A stretch of 64,000 bases of DNA from Flavobacterium taihuense (GTDB lineage Bacteria > Bacteroidota > Bacteroidia > Flavobacteriales > Flavobacteriaceae). The notes beneath the pieces were generated by a model. It worked only from the letters and a program-made list of their open reading frames with translations, ran no database searches and was not told where the DNA came from. Location: contig NZ_JAHWYN010000006.1 in assembly GCF_019351435.1 (NCBI RefSeq), positions 212,269 to 276,268 of the forward strand. The letters are read 5' to 3'. How positions within the stretch are numbered: the first letter of the stretch is position 1; each line of letters begins with the position of its first letter. Position numbers and translations under genes: made by a program. Of this stretch, positions 18,706 to 26,833 are shown one piece after another.

Positions 18706-18752
18706 CAAATTTACAGGCTTTTAAAAAATTCAATTGTCAGCTAGATTACAAA
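18706..18752 (-). promoter_or_regulatory. YHS-gene promoter with TGTCAG...TTACAA site
   Basis: TAAATTTG (18706-18713, minus strand) is a -7 box about 25 bp before the ATG. The element TTGTCAGCTAGATTACAAA (18734-18752) is centred about 33.5 bp upstream of the box, about -42 from the start of transcription, as expected for a class II Crp-type activator. The same arrangement occurs at 32606 and 36162. Confidence 0.65.
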
Positions 18753-18805
18753 ACTAATTTTTTAAATAAATTACGAACCATTTAGTCCGTAATTAAAATA
18801 AATCA

Positions 18806-18830
18806 TATATTTGCGGACTGATTGGTTCAG
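18806..18830 (+). promoter_or_regulatory. Promoter and TetR-type operator
   Basis: TATATTTG (18806-18813) is a -7 box, directly followed by CGGACTGATTGGTTCAG at the expected transcription start. That is a repressor-like position. The motif resembles the ACTRATYAGT sites at 18896, 20660, 22190 and 23268. Confidence 0.5.
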
Positions 18831-18853
18831 AATTAATTATTGTAAATCTAAAT

Positions 18854-18883
18854 AAAAAAAGGCTTTTTAATAAGCTTTTTTTT
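18854..18883 (+). terminator. Hairpin with T-run in the leader of the oxidoreductase gene
   Basis: A-run plus GGCTT pairs with AAGC plus a T-run (about 12 bp, one G-T pair, 6-nt loop). It lies between the only clear promoter (18806) and the coding start (18936), so it could be a terminator for an earlier transcript or an attenuator. Confidence 0.4.
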
Positions 18884-18895
18884 AAATTATTTTTT

Positions 18896-18909
18896 GGACT
18901 AATCAGTCC
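18896..18909. promoter_or_regulatory. TetR-type operator palindrome
   Basis: GGACTAATCAGTCC: 5-bp arms GGACT/AGTCC around AATC, 26 bp upstream of the oxidoreductase coding start. It is the most symmetric copy of the operator family in this block. Confidence 0.55.
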
Positions 18910-18935
18910 TTAATTAATGTGTAACTAAATAAAAA

Positions 18936-19922
18936 ATTAGTAAGAAAGCAATCCAATTAACAGGATTTAAGGGTGTTGATAGTTTAGACTTAATTGAACT
19001 ACCTATACCTAAACCAGAAGCTGACGAAGTCTTAATAAAAGTAAAAGCAGCTGGAATTAATTACGCCGAAGTAGAACAAATCGAGGGCAAGTACCTTACT
19101 TTTGGTAAAGAAATACCATTTGTAATGGGTTTTGAAGTATCTGGCATAGTTGTCGAGTTAGGTAAAAATGTAAAACACCTTTCCATTGGAAATGAAGTAA
19201 CTGGTTTCTCTGTAAGTGGTGGTTTTGCAGAATATAGTACTGCGAAAGCAGCAACCTTAATACCAATTCCAAATTCCCTTAACTTTGGACAAGCTACAAC
19301 CATTCCTATTCAAGGAATGACAGCCTACACAATATTAAAATACCTTGTGGCTCCATCAGCTCCAGAAAGTATTTTAATACAGGCAGCAGCTGGAGGTGTT
19401 GGTCTATACCTAGTACAACTTGCAAAGCATTTTGGAGTGAAAAAGGTGATTGCATTAGCCAGTTCTAATGAAAAATTAGAAATAGTAAAATCATTAGGTG
19501 CTGATGTAGTAATCAATTATGAATCAACTAATTGGATAGAAAAAGTAAAAGAAGCTACAGAAGGAAAAGGTGTGGATGTAGTTTTACAAATGCTGCTGGG
19601 TACTATTGGCGAGGAAAGTTTTAAGCTCATTGCGCCAAATGGAAAAATTATACTTTTTGGTTCTAAAAACTATAATGACACCATAACTACAGAACAAGTC
19701 CGTCAGTTAATATGGCAAAATCAAACACTAGTAGGTTTTGCATATCCTGCTTTACCAATTGAAAAAATTGTGGAAAGTCTTCCAGAGTTTTTAGAACTCA
19801 TCCATCAAGATAATTTAAAAATAATAGCAAATCGGGCTTTTAAATTATCCGAAGCAAAAGAAGCCTTTAATGCACTAGCTTCACGAAATACTATTGGCAA
19901 AGTATTTTTTAGCATGGAATAA
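18936..19922 (+). CDS. Quinone oxidoreductase-like MDR protein with a non-standard start
   Basis: About 328 residues of the zinc-free medium-chain reductase (QOR) family: ILIQAAAGGVGLYLVQLAKH is the NADPH-binding loop, and GFEVSGIVVELGKNV and GKVFFSME match the family. The first ATG is at 19125 and would cut off about 63 residues of conserved N-terminus (KAIQLTGFKGVDSL, KVKAAGINYAEVEQIEGKY). The frame is open from 18933 without ATG, GTG or TTG at the right place; ATT at 18936 is the best candidate start. Either an unusual start or a lost ATG is implied. It lies in the TetR-controlled block. Confidence 0.75.
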   Translation: MSKKAIQLTGFKGVDSLDLIELPIPKPEADEVLIKVKAAGINYAEVEQIEGKYLTFGKEIPFVMGFEVSGIVVELGKNVKHLSIGNEVTGFSVSGGFAEYSTAKAATLIPIPNSLNFGQATTIPIQGMTAYTILKYLVAPSAPESILIQAAAGGVGLYLVQLAKHFGVKKVIALASSNEKLEIVKSLGADVVINYESTNWIEKVKEATEGKGVDVVLQMLLGTIGEESFKLIAPNGKIILFGSKNYNDTITTEQVRQLIWQNQTLVGFAYPALPIEKIVESLPEFLELIHQDNLKIIANRAFKLSEAKEAFNALASRNTIGKVFFSME

Positions 19923-20000
19923 ACACAAAATAAAGGACTGAATGTTCCATAATTTAGTAAATTTACCGCAGCAACAAAATACTGCGGTAAACTATATAAA

Positions 20001-20582
20001 ATGGCAAGAAATAGAGAATTCAATACAGATGATGCATTAGACAAAGCTATGCTCCTTTTTTGGAATAAAGGTTTCAATGGTGTCTCTACTCAAGAAATAA
20101 TTGATGACCTCAATATTAGTAAATCTAGTATGTACGGTGCTTTTGGAGATAAAATGGAATTATTCACTTTAACTTTACTAAGATATAGCAGTAAAATTAT
20201 TGTGGATATAAATAATGAATTTGAGATAAGTCAAAATGTAAAAATGACATTCAAAAAAATACTTTCTCAAATATATAAAGAAGCTCTTTCAAAAAAATTA
20301 AATAATGGTTGTTTTATTGTAAATAGCACCATTGAATTAGCTCCACATAATAAAAAAATAGCTAAAATAGTTTCAGATCATCGGACTAAATTGGAAGATA
20401 TTTTTGAAAATGCAATTAATAAAGCTATTGAAAAAAAGCAGGTTCCTGCTACTAAAAATGCTAAACAAATTAGTTGCTTTTTTTGCAATACCATCAATGG
20501 AATGTATGTTGATTCAAAATATATTAGGACGAAAACCTCCTATGAAAATACTATAAATACTGTTATTGCTTCACTAGATTAA
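20001..20582 (+). CDS. TetR family repressor 1
   Basis: 193 residues. The N-terminal HTH is clear: FNTDDALDKAMLLFWNKGFN, then VSTQEIIDDLNISKSSMYGAFGDKMELF (about residues 6-52). The C-terminal ligand domain is divergent and includes NNGCFIVNSTIELAPHNK. It probably represses the oxidoreductase just upstream and perhaps other genes in the block. A strong terminator follows it. Confidence 0.92.
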   Translation: MARNREFNTDDALDKAMLLFWNKGFNGVSTQEIIDDLNISKSSMYGAFGDKMELFTLTLLRYSSKIIVDINNEFEISQNVKMTFKKILSQIYKEALSKKLNNGCFIVNSTIELAPHNKKIAKIVSDHRTKLEDIFENAINKAIEKKQVPATKNAKQISCFFCNTINGMYVDSKYIRTKTSYENTINTVIASLD

Positions 20583-20611
20583 ACCATATATTTTAAAGTC
20601 TAATCTAATCC

Positions 20612-20644
20612 AAAAAATGTTAGGATTGGATTTTAACATTTTTT
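20612..20644 (+). terminator. Rho-independent terminator
   Basis: Arms AAAAAATGTTA (20612-20622) and TAACATTTTTT (20634-20644) with an 11-nt loop, just after the TetR 1 stop. Confidence 0.8.
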
Positions 20645-20659
20645 TACAATTTAATTTTT

Positions 20660-20694
20660 GACTGATTAGTATAGTATTGATATATTTGCAAAAT
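20660..20694 (+). promoter_or_regulatory. TetR-type operator and -7 box before TetR 2
   Basis: GACTGATTAGTATAG begins at 20660, and a TATATTTG -7 box follows at about 20681-20688. Its core ACTGATTAGT is the inverse of ACTAATCAGT at 22191 and 23269, and the TATAG tail is shared with 23268. This suggests autoregulation. Confidence 0.6.
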
Positions 20695-20708
20695 AAAAAA
20701 CATAAAAA

Positions 20709-21290
20709 ATGGCTGGTAGACCTAAAATATTCAATGAAGAAGAAGTTATAAACAAAGCAATAAATATCTTTTGGTCAAATGGTTACGAAGCTACATCTAC
20801 AGAAAATTTATTATCTGAAATGGAAATAAACAGAGGTAGTTTATACCACTGTTTTGGTAGTAAAAAGGAGTTATTTGCTAAATCTCTTGATCTATTTGGA
20901 ATAAATTCTATAAAAATGATTGAGCAAAAAATCAAAACTTATGATAACCCGATTATTGGCATTAAAAATTTTTTCATAGAATTATCCTCAGCCGATTACG
21001 ATACTCATAATAAAGGATGCTTTATGGGCAACAGTTTGTCTGAACTCAGTAATTTAGATGACGAATTAAAATCTAAAGCTACTAAAAACTTAGTTGTTTT
21101 AGAAAATGTTTTCTTTAAATACATCAGTAAGGCTAAGGAAGATGGTCAATTATTGACTAATGAAGATAGTAGGATTTTGGCAAGATATCTTCTCAATCTT
21201 TGGAATGGTATAAATATTACTCGAAGAATGTATCCTAACAAAGAGGTTCTTGAGTCGATAATTAAATTACAATTGTCTATCCTTTACTAA
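20709..21290 (+). CDS. TetR family repressor 2
   Basis: 193 residues, starting MAGRPKIFNEEEVINKAINI with the HTH TSTENLLSEMEINRGSLYHCFGSKKELF. This GRPK...SLYHCFG pattern is that of TetR regulators of detoxification genes. The C-terminal domain has NKGCFMGNSLSELSN, also seen in that group. It lies 20 bp before the dehalogenase-like gene. The matching operators in front of itself and of the first two hydrolases make it the likely regulator of this block. Confidence 0.93.
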   Translation: MAGRPKIFNEEEVINKAINIFWSNGYEATSTENLLSEMEINRGSLYHCFGSKKELFAKSLDLFGINSIKMIEQKIKTYDNPIIGIKNFFIELSSADYDTHNKGCFMGNSLSELSNLDDELKSKATKNLVVLENVFFKYISKAKEDGQLLTNEDSRILARYLLNLWNGINITRRMYPNKEVLESIIKLQLSILY

Positions 21291-21310
21291 TTTAAAAAAT
21301 TAATTTTCAA

Positions 21311-22111
21311 ATGAAATTTATAAATAGTACTCATAATTCTAAAGAGTCTCTTCTAAACAGGAGAAGTTTTATTTCAAACTCAATGCTCACATTGGGATAC
21401 GTAATGATAAACCCAATAAATATGTATTCAAAAAATAAGATAAGTAAGATTAAAGCTATTGCTTTTGATGGTTTTGTTATATTTAATCCAAAGCCAGTTC
21501 AAGATTTAGTTTATGAAATTTTTCCTGAAAAAGGAGCAGAATTTATTTCAATTTGGAGAAGTAAGCAATTTGAATACACTTGGTTGCGTACATCATCAAA
21601 TAAATACAAAAACTTTTGGGAAGTGACTGAAGATGCTTTAAACTATACTTTAAAAAAAACTGGTCTTGCTCTTTCAAACAACAAAAGGCAACAATTGATG
21701 GATTGTTTTTTAAATCTTAAGATTTGGCCTGAAGTTTTAGATGGACTTAAAATTTTAAAGATAAACGGAATTCGTTTGGCCTTTTTATCCAATTTTACAA
21801 ACGAGATGATGATGGCTAATTTAAAAAAAAATGAAATTTCTGATTATTTTGATTTTCTACTTTCTACTGATCAAGTAAATGCATTTAAGCCTAGTCCACT
21901 AGCCTATCAAATGGGTATTGATGCTTTTAAACTTGAAAAAAGTGATATCCTTTTTGCTGCATTTGGTGCTTGGGATGCCTCAGGAGCAAAAATGTTTAAT
22001 TATAAAACATTTTGGGTTAATAGATTAGGAGTTCCTATGGAAGAATTAGATGTTGTACCCGACGGGGTTGGTAGTAATTTTAATGATTTAATCTCTTTTT
22101 TAAAACTTTAG
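21311..22111 (+). CDS. HAD superfamily, L-2-haloacid dehalogenase-like, with export signal
   Basis: 266 residues. After an N-terminal RRSFISNSMLTLGYVM segment (a possible Tat signal or anchor) comes a type II haloacid-dehalogenase layout: nucleophile Asp53 in KAIAFDGFVIF, FISIWRSKQFEYTWLR, LAFLSNF, KPSPLAYQMG and FAAFGAWDASGAKMF with FWVNRLG. The family hydrolyses 2-haloacids via an Asp ester. Export of such an enzyme is unusual. The neighbouring hydrolases could supply alcohol or acid products, but the substrate is not established. Confidence 0.82.
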   Translation: MKFINSTHNSKESLLNRRSFISNSMLTLGYVMINPINMYSKNKISKIKAIAFDGFVIFNPKPVQDLVYEIFPEKGAEFISIWRSKQFEYTWLRTSSNKYKNFWEVTEDALNYTLKKTGLALSNNKRQQLMDCFLNLKIWPEVLDGLKILKINGIRLAFLSNFTNEMMMANLKKNEISDYFDFLLSTDQVNAFKPSPLAYQMGIDAFKLEKSDILFAAFGAWDASGAKMFNYKTFWVNRLGVPMEELDVVPDGVGSNFNDLISFLKL

Positions 22112-22189
22112 TTTTTTTTTTTGAGTTGTTTTTGACCATTCAGTTTAAAATACAATTACAAAAAGTTAAATAATTTGCAAATAATTTTT

Positions 22190-22200
22190 GACTAATCAGT
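22190..22200. promoter_or_regulatory. TetR-type operator before hydrolase 1
   Basis: GACTAATCAGT, preceded by a TTTT run as at 23268. It lies 71 bp upstream of the hydrolase ATG. A related GACCATTCAGT occurs at 22133-22143. Confidence 0.55.
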
Positions 22201-22271
22201 AAATAATAAAAGCTTTCTTTATCCAAATAATTTAAAAATAATAAACCTTAAAATAATTAAATACAAACAAA

Positions 22272-23240
22272 ATGAAAAAAACAGTTTTATTAGTCGCCTT
22301 AGTATTTACAAGCTCTATTGGTATGGGCCAAAATAAAAAAACTAATTCTTTAAGCAATCACAGCATTGCAAAAAAAGAATCATATTCAGTTACTTACAAA
22401 ACAATTAAAGTTGATGGTTTAGATATTTTTTACCGTGAAACTGGGGACAAAAACAAACCAGCAATTGTATTACTTCACGGATTTCCATCATCATCACATA
22501 TGTATAGAGATCTAATAATTGATCTTTCTTCAAAATACCATGTTATCGCACCTGATTACCCTGGATTCGGGCAAAGTAGTAGCCCGTCTATTAAAGAATA
22601 CAAATATACATTTGATAATTTATCAATAACAGTCGAGCATTTTATTGACAAAATGGGATTGAAAAAATATAGCCTATATATGCAAGATTATGGTGGTCCG
22701 GTTGGATTTAGAATTGCAAATAGAAGACCTGAAGCAATTCAATCTTTAATCATTCAAAATGCAAATGCCTACAACGAAGGCTTAGGAAAAGCCGTACAAC
22801 CTCTAGTTTCATATTTTGAAAATCAAAATCTAGAAACTGAAAAAGGTGCTAGAGGTATTTTAACTACTACAAAATGGCAATATACTGATGGTGTTGAAGA
22901 CCTATCTAAAATTAGTCCAGATAGTTATGTAAGTGACCAGTACTACTTAGATCGCAAAGGAAATGATGATATACAGCTGGCATTATTTAGAAGTTATGGC
23001 AGTAACGTTGCACTATATGACAAATGGCATTCCTATTTCAGAAAATATCAGCCACAAGTATTAGTAGTTTGGGGTAAAAATGACCAAATTTTTATTAGCC
23101 CAGGTGCAGATGCTTATAAAAAAGATTTGAAAAATGTAGAAGTCCATTTACTTAATGGCGGTCACTTTTTGCTTGAAGAACATCACAGAGAAGTTGCTTC
23201 GTTAATTGATGGATTTCTTTCTAAAAGAATAAATAAATAA
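22272..23240 (+). CDS. Exported alpha/beta hydrolase 1 (haloalkane dehalogenase/epoxide hydrolase type)
   Basis: 322 residues with a signal peptide (MKKTVLLVALVFTSSIGMGQ). The fold has HGFPSSSHMYRD as oxyanion loop, Asp139 as nucleophile in YMQDYGGPVGFR, Asp271 in VWGKNDQIF and His298 in LNGGHFLLEEH. An Asp nucleophile is the hallmark of haloalkane dehalogenases and epoxide hydrolases rather than esterases. It is closely related to the proteins at 23322 and 24200. A TetR-type operator lies upstream. The substrate is unknown. Confidence 0.88.
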   Translation: MKKTVLLVALVFTSSIGMGQNKKTNSLSNHSIAKKESYSVTYKTIKVDGLDIFYRETGDKNKPAIVLLHGFPSSSHMYRDLIIDLSSKYHVIAPDYPGFGQSSSPSIKEYKYTFDNLSITVEHFIDKMGLKKYSLYMQDYGGPVGFRIANRRPEAIQSLIIQNANAYNEGLGKAVQPLVSYFENQNLETEKGARGILTTTKWQYTDGVEDLSKISPDSYVSDQYYLDRKGNDDIQLALFRSYGSNVALYDKWHSYFRKYQPQVLVVWGKNDQIFISPGADAYKKDLKNVEVHLLNGGHFLLEEHHREVASLIDGFLSKRINK

Positions 23241-23267
23241 ATAATTAATTTTTTTTATTTATTTTTT

Positions 23268-23278
23268 GACTAATCAGT
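23268..23278. promoter_or_regulatory. TetR-type operator before hydrolase 2
   Basis: GACTAATCAGTATAG after a T-run, nearly identical to the 22190 site and, in its TATAG tail, to 20660. It sits 44 bp upstream of the next ATG. Confidence 0.55.
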
Positions 23279-23321
23279 ATAGAATTAAAATAATTAAATA
23301 TAACACTTAAATTAAAAAAAA

Positions 23322-24191
23322 ATGAAAACAGAAAAAGTAAATTACAAAAATGAAAATGTAGACGGTGTAAACATAGCTTACCGTGAAACTGGCAATAAAA
23401 GTAATCCTACAATTCTTTTATTAGGAGGATTTCCATCATCCTCAATTATTTTTAGACCATTGATTGAAGAACTAAAAAACGACTTCCATCTCATAGCCCC
23501 AGATTATCCAGGATTTGGAAATAGTGAAGTACCATCAAAGGATAAATTTGAATATACTTTTGAAAATATTTCAAAAATTATTGAAAAATTTATAGATCAA
23601 ATTGGACTTAAAAAATTTAGTTTATATGCTTTTGATTATGGTGGACCTATTGGTTTTAGAATTGCTGCTAGAAGACCTGAATTTATTGAAACTTTGATTG
23701 TACAAAATGCTAATGCTTATGTTGAAGGCATCGGTAGAGGTTTTGATAATTTAATGCCTTTTTTAAATAATCGCAACGATATAACCGAACAACCTATTCG
23801 ATCGTTATTCTCTTTAGATGGTATTAAAATATTCTATTTTGCAGGGGCCGAAAATCCAGAACTTATTAATCCAGATACGTACTTTTCGGACTTACACTTT
23901 TTGTCAAGACCTGGTTTGATAGACATTCATTTGGATATTTTAGAAAATTATCCAACTAACATTGGGCAATACGATAACTGGCATAGTTATTTTAAAACAC
24001 ACCAACCAGCAACACTATTAGTTTGGGGGAAAAACGATCCATTTTTTCCTGAAAGTGCAGCTAGAGCATTTCAAAAAGATTTAAATAATACCGAACTCTA
24101 TTTGTACAATACTGGTCATTCAGCCTTAGAAGAATTCGGTATTGAAATAGCAGAAAATGTAAAAACTTTTTTAAACAAGAACATTAAATAA
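23322..24191 (+). CDS. Cytoplasmic alpha/beta hydrolase 2, altered oxyanion loop
   Basis: 289 residues, paralogous to its two neighbours but without signal peptide. The nucleophile is Asp105 in YAFDYGGPIGFR, the acid is in LLVWGKNDPFF and the histidine in YNTGHSALEEF. The usual HGFP loop reads LGGFPSSSIIFRP, so the conserved histidine is replaced by glycine. It may be a distinct substrate type or an impaired enzyme. The next gene follows after 8 bp. Confidence 0.86.
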   Translation: MKTEKVNYKNENVDGVNIAYRETGNKSNPTILLLGGFPSSSIIFRPLIEELKNDFHLIAPDYPGFGNSEVPSKDKFEYTFENISKIIEKFIDQIGLKKFSLYAFDYGGPIGFRIAARRPEFIETLIVQNANAYVEGIGRGFDNLMPFLNNRNDITEQPIRSLFSLDGIKIFYFAGAENPELINPDTYFSDLHFLSRPGLIDIHLDILENYPTNIGQYDNWHSYFKTHQPATLLVWGKNDPFFPESAARAFQKDLNNTELYLYNTGHSALEEFGIEIAENVKTFLNKNIK

Positions 24192-24199
24192 TTAGTAAA

Positions 24200-25171
24200 A
24201 TGAAAAATTATAACACTGAAATTAAAAATACATTAATGGCTATTTTATTAGCTATCTCATTTGTTTCATCGGCACAAGTTGCAAAAAACACAAAAATCAA
24301 TTTGACGTCTGTTACAAGTACAACTTTCAAAACAATTAAAGTTGATGGTTTAGACATCTTTTATCGTGAAGCTGGAGACAAAAATAAACCAACTATTTTA
24401 TTGCTTCATGGATTTCCTTCATCTTCTCATATGTATAGAGATTTGATAAATGACCTATCATCAAAATATCACGTAATTGCGCCCGATTATCCAGGTTTTG
24501 GGCAAAGTAGTGCACCAAGTAATAAAGAGTATGAATATACTTTTGATAATTTATCAATTACTGTTGAACATTTTATTGAGAAAATGGGGCTGAAAAAATT
24601 TAGTCTATATATGCAAGATTATGGTGGTCCTATTGGTTTTAGAATTGCAGTAAAAAGACCTGAACTTATTCAATCTTTAATCATTCAAAATGCTAATGCG
24701 TACAAAGAGGGATTAGGAGATGCTTTAGCTCCTTTAGTAGCCTACATTCAGAATCCAAATGCAGAGACGGAAAATACAGCAAGAGGTTTCCTTATTTTAG
24801 ATACCACCAAATGGCAATATCTGAATGGCGCCGAAGATACTTCTAAAGTAAGCCCTGACAGTTATACTATCGACCAAGCTTATTTAGATCGCAAAGGAAA
24901 TGACCAAATACAATTAGCACTATTCCGAAATTATGGTTCAAATCTTCCAAAATATGCAGATTGGCAGGCTTACCTAAAAAAATACCAGCCTGCAACTTTA
25001 GTGCTTTGGGGTAAAAACGACTTATTATTTACTGCTCCCGGTGCTGAGGCCTACAAAAAAGATGTTTCTACTGCTGAAGTCCATCTTATTAATGGTGGTC
25101 ACTTTTTATTAGAAGAACACCACTCCGAGGCTGCAAAATTAATTGATGCTTTTCTTTCAAAACATAAATAA
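24200..25171 (+). CDS. Exported alpha/beta hydrolase 3
   Basis: 323 residues, very similar to hydrolase 1: a hydrophobic N-terminus ending FVSSAQVAKN, HGFPSSSHMYRD, nucleophile Asp140 in YMQDYGGPIGF, acid in VLWGKNDLLF and histidine in NGGHFLLEEHH. The near identity to hydrolase 1 over most of the length points to duplication, with hydrolase 2 lying between them. It is cotranscribed with hydrolase 2 (8-bp gap) and with the next membrane protein (5-bp gap). Confidence 0.88.
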   Translation: MKNYNTEIKNTLMAILLAISFVSSAQVAKNTKINLTSVTSTTFKTIKVDGLDIFYREAGDKNKPTILLLHGFPSSSHMYRDLINDLSSKYHVIAPDYPGFGQSSAPSNKEYEYTFDNLSITVEHFIEKMGLKKFSLYMQDYGGPIGFRIAVKRPELIQSLIIQNANAYKEGLGDALAPLVAYIQNPNAETENTARGFLILDTTKWQYLNGAEDTSKVSPDSYTIDQAYLDRKGNDQIQLALFRNYGSNLPKYADWQAYLKKYQPATLVLWGKNDLLFTAPGAEAYKKDVSTAEVHLINGGHFLLEEHHSEAAKLIDAFLSKHK

Positions 25172-25176
25172 TCACA

Positions 25177-25629
25177 ATGAAAATGAACAACATCATTTAT
25201 TCATTGTTACCTATTATGGTAGGTCTTTGCCTACCGCTTATGGGTATTGCTAATGGCAATTTAGGAAAAGTTTTAGGTAGCCCTTTTACAGCAACATTTG
25301 GTGTATTCTTGGTAGCGTTGGCTGGTATCACATTTGTGATACTGGTCAGCAATGCGCCATTACCAACTGCAAACCAAATAACAGAAACTAAATTATGGTA
25401 TTGGGTTGGTGGCTTGATTGTAGTGATGAATATTGTAACGTTTACTGTTGCTCCATCAAAAATTGGAATTGGTAACCTTATCATTTTTTTTGTAGCATCT
25501 CAACTCGTTTCTTCACTAATAATTGAACACTTTGGTATTTTTAATGTCATTAAGCACACTATAAATTGGCAAAGAATTTTGGGAGTATGTTTTCTAATTG
25601 GCGGTGTTTTTCTAATAAAAAAATTCTAG
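25177..25629 (+). CDS. DMT transporter, DUF606/YdcZ-like
   Basis: A 150-residue membrane protein with about five hydrophobic helices. The MVGLCLPLMGIANGNLGKVL start and the ILGVCFLIGGVFLI end fit the DUF606 (YdcZ) branch of drug/metabolite transporters, which have about 140-150 residues per half. It begins 5 bp after hydrolase 3 and is probably in the same transcript. It may export a product or substrate of the hydrolases; this is an inference. Confidence 0.75.
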   Translation: MKMNNIIYSLLPIMVGLCLPLMGIANGNLGKVLGSPFTATFGVFLVALAGITFVILVSNAPLPTANQITETKLWYWVGGLIVVMNIVTFTVAPSKIGIGNLIIFFVASQLVSSLIIEHFGIFNVIKHTINWQRILGVCFLIGGVFLIKKF

Positions 25630-25653
25630 AAATCAATATTTAAAAAATTGTAA

Positions 25654-26250
25654 ATGAAAATTAAAAAAATACTAATGATATTGGTTTTGATTAATTTTTG
25701 CGCCGTTAATGCTCAAAAAGGAACCGTATTAATTGGTGGTTTTGTAAGTTTACGTTCCACAGAAAACACGTCAAATGGAATAAATCAAAAATTTAACTCT
25801 TTTGAGCTTACACCAAAAGTAGGCTACCAATTTTCAACCTATTGGACCGCCGGAATAGAAACTACAATTGGAAACAGCAGAAGTCAATCGACAAGTACTG
25901 AAATTAATAACGAAATCAAAACGAATGTATTTAACATCGGAGGATTTTTGGCATATTCAAAACAACTGACTGGTATTTTTTACGGATTTGCAAAAATAAC
26001 TTCAGGATTACAAACTGAAAAACTGTCCCAAAAAGTTATTACTTACACTTCTTCTCAGTTTAATGGCTTTTATATAGCCTTAGAACCCGGTATATATATC
26101 GATCTAAAAAAGGGTTTTGGGTTAGACTTCTTTTTTGGAGGCTTACGCTACAACACTTTTAAAAACCAACAAACTGATATTACATCAAAAAAAGAGTTGG
26201 ATTTTACTTTTGGGAAAGTACTTAAAATTGGAATTTCCAAAAATTTATAA
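25654..26250 (+). CDS. Outer-membrane beta-barrel protein
   Basis: 198 residues with a signal peptide (MKIKKILMILVLINFCAVNA) followed by alternating beta-strand stretches ending in aromatic residues (VGYQFSTYWTAGIETTIGN, GGFLAYSKQLTGIFYGFAK). This is the pattern of small Bacteroidota porin-like barrels. The function is unknown. It lies 24 bp after the DMT gene and probably closes the same operon. Confidence 0.75.
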   Translation: MKIKKILMILVLINFCAVNAQKGTVLIGGFVSLRSTENTSNGINQKFNSFELTPKVGYQFSTYWTAGIETTIGNSRSQSTSTEINNEIKTNVFNIGGFLAYSKQLTGIFYGFAKITSGLQTEKLSQKVITYTSSQFNGFYIALEPGIYIDLKKGFGLDFFFGGLRYNTFKNQQTDITSKKELDFTFGKVLKIGISKNL

Positions 26251-26319
26251 AAAAGTAAAACTTAAAAGTATTTTAACACACCTGTTTTTCACTTGTTAAA
26301 TAAAGTTGATTACGGTGTT

Positions 26320-26332
26320 ATTGTTTAACAAT
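26320..26332. promoter_or_regulatory. Palindrome before the membrane protein/azoR pair
   Basis: ATTGTTTAACAAT, a symmetric 13-mer 14 bp upstream of the next ATG. It could be an operator for the MarR-type regulator at 27554; only position supports this. Confidence 0.3.
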
Positions 26333-26346
26333 CAAAATAAAATAGT

Positions 26347-26814
26347 ATGTCTGAAAAAACTTCAGTAAGTACAATTCTAAAATCCGGTATAATAGCTGGT
26401 ACTTTAGACGCAATAGCAGGTGTTATAGTCTATTACATTTGGTTCGGGTTCAATCCTTTCCAAGTATTACAATATATTGCAAGTGGCGTTCACGGACCAA
26501 CAGCAATTAATGGAAGTATTGCAATGATAATCGCAGGAATGGGTTATCATTATTTTATAGCTTTTGTTGTGGCAGCAATTTATTTTTTTGCCTACCCAAA
26601 ATTTAGTGTTTTAAGAGATCACAAAGTTATTGTAGGGTTGCTCTTTGGCTTAGGAATTTGGTTGGTAATGAACTTATTGGTTTTACCAAATTCAAACATT
26701 CCAAAAGGTTCTTTTGACACTGGTTTGGCAATAGTTGGTATACTTTGGCATATGACTTTGGTTGGTTTGCCAATAGCACTTATTACGAGCAAACATTACA
26801 ATTCTAAAATATAA
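26347..26814 (+). CDS. Four-helix membrane protein, YagU-like
   Basis: 155 residues. It has a conserved GIIAGTLDAIAGVIVYYIWF start, a GPTAINGSIAMIIAGMGYHY middle and a final WHMTLVGLPIALI helix, with about four membrane segments. The layout resembles YagU/DUF1440 proteins, but the match is not certain. The next gene (azoR) follows after 19 bp, so the two are likely cotranscribed. Confidence 0.65.
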   Translation: MSEKTSVSTILKSGIIAGTLDAIAGVIVYYIWFGFNPFQVLQYIASGVHGPTAINGSIAMIIAGMGYHYFIAFVVAAIYFFAYPKFSVLRDHKVIVGLLFGLGIWLVMNLLVLPNSNIPKGSFDTGLAIVGILWHMTLVGLPIALITSKHYNSKI

Positions 26815-26833
26815 ATTTTAAAAAGTATCTAAA

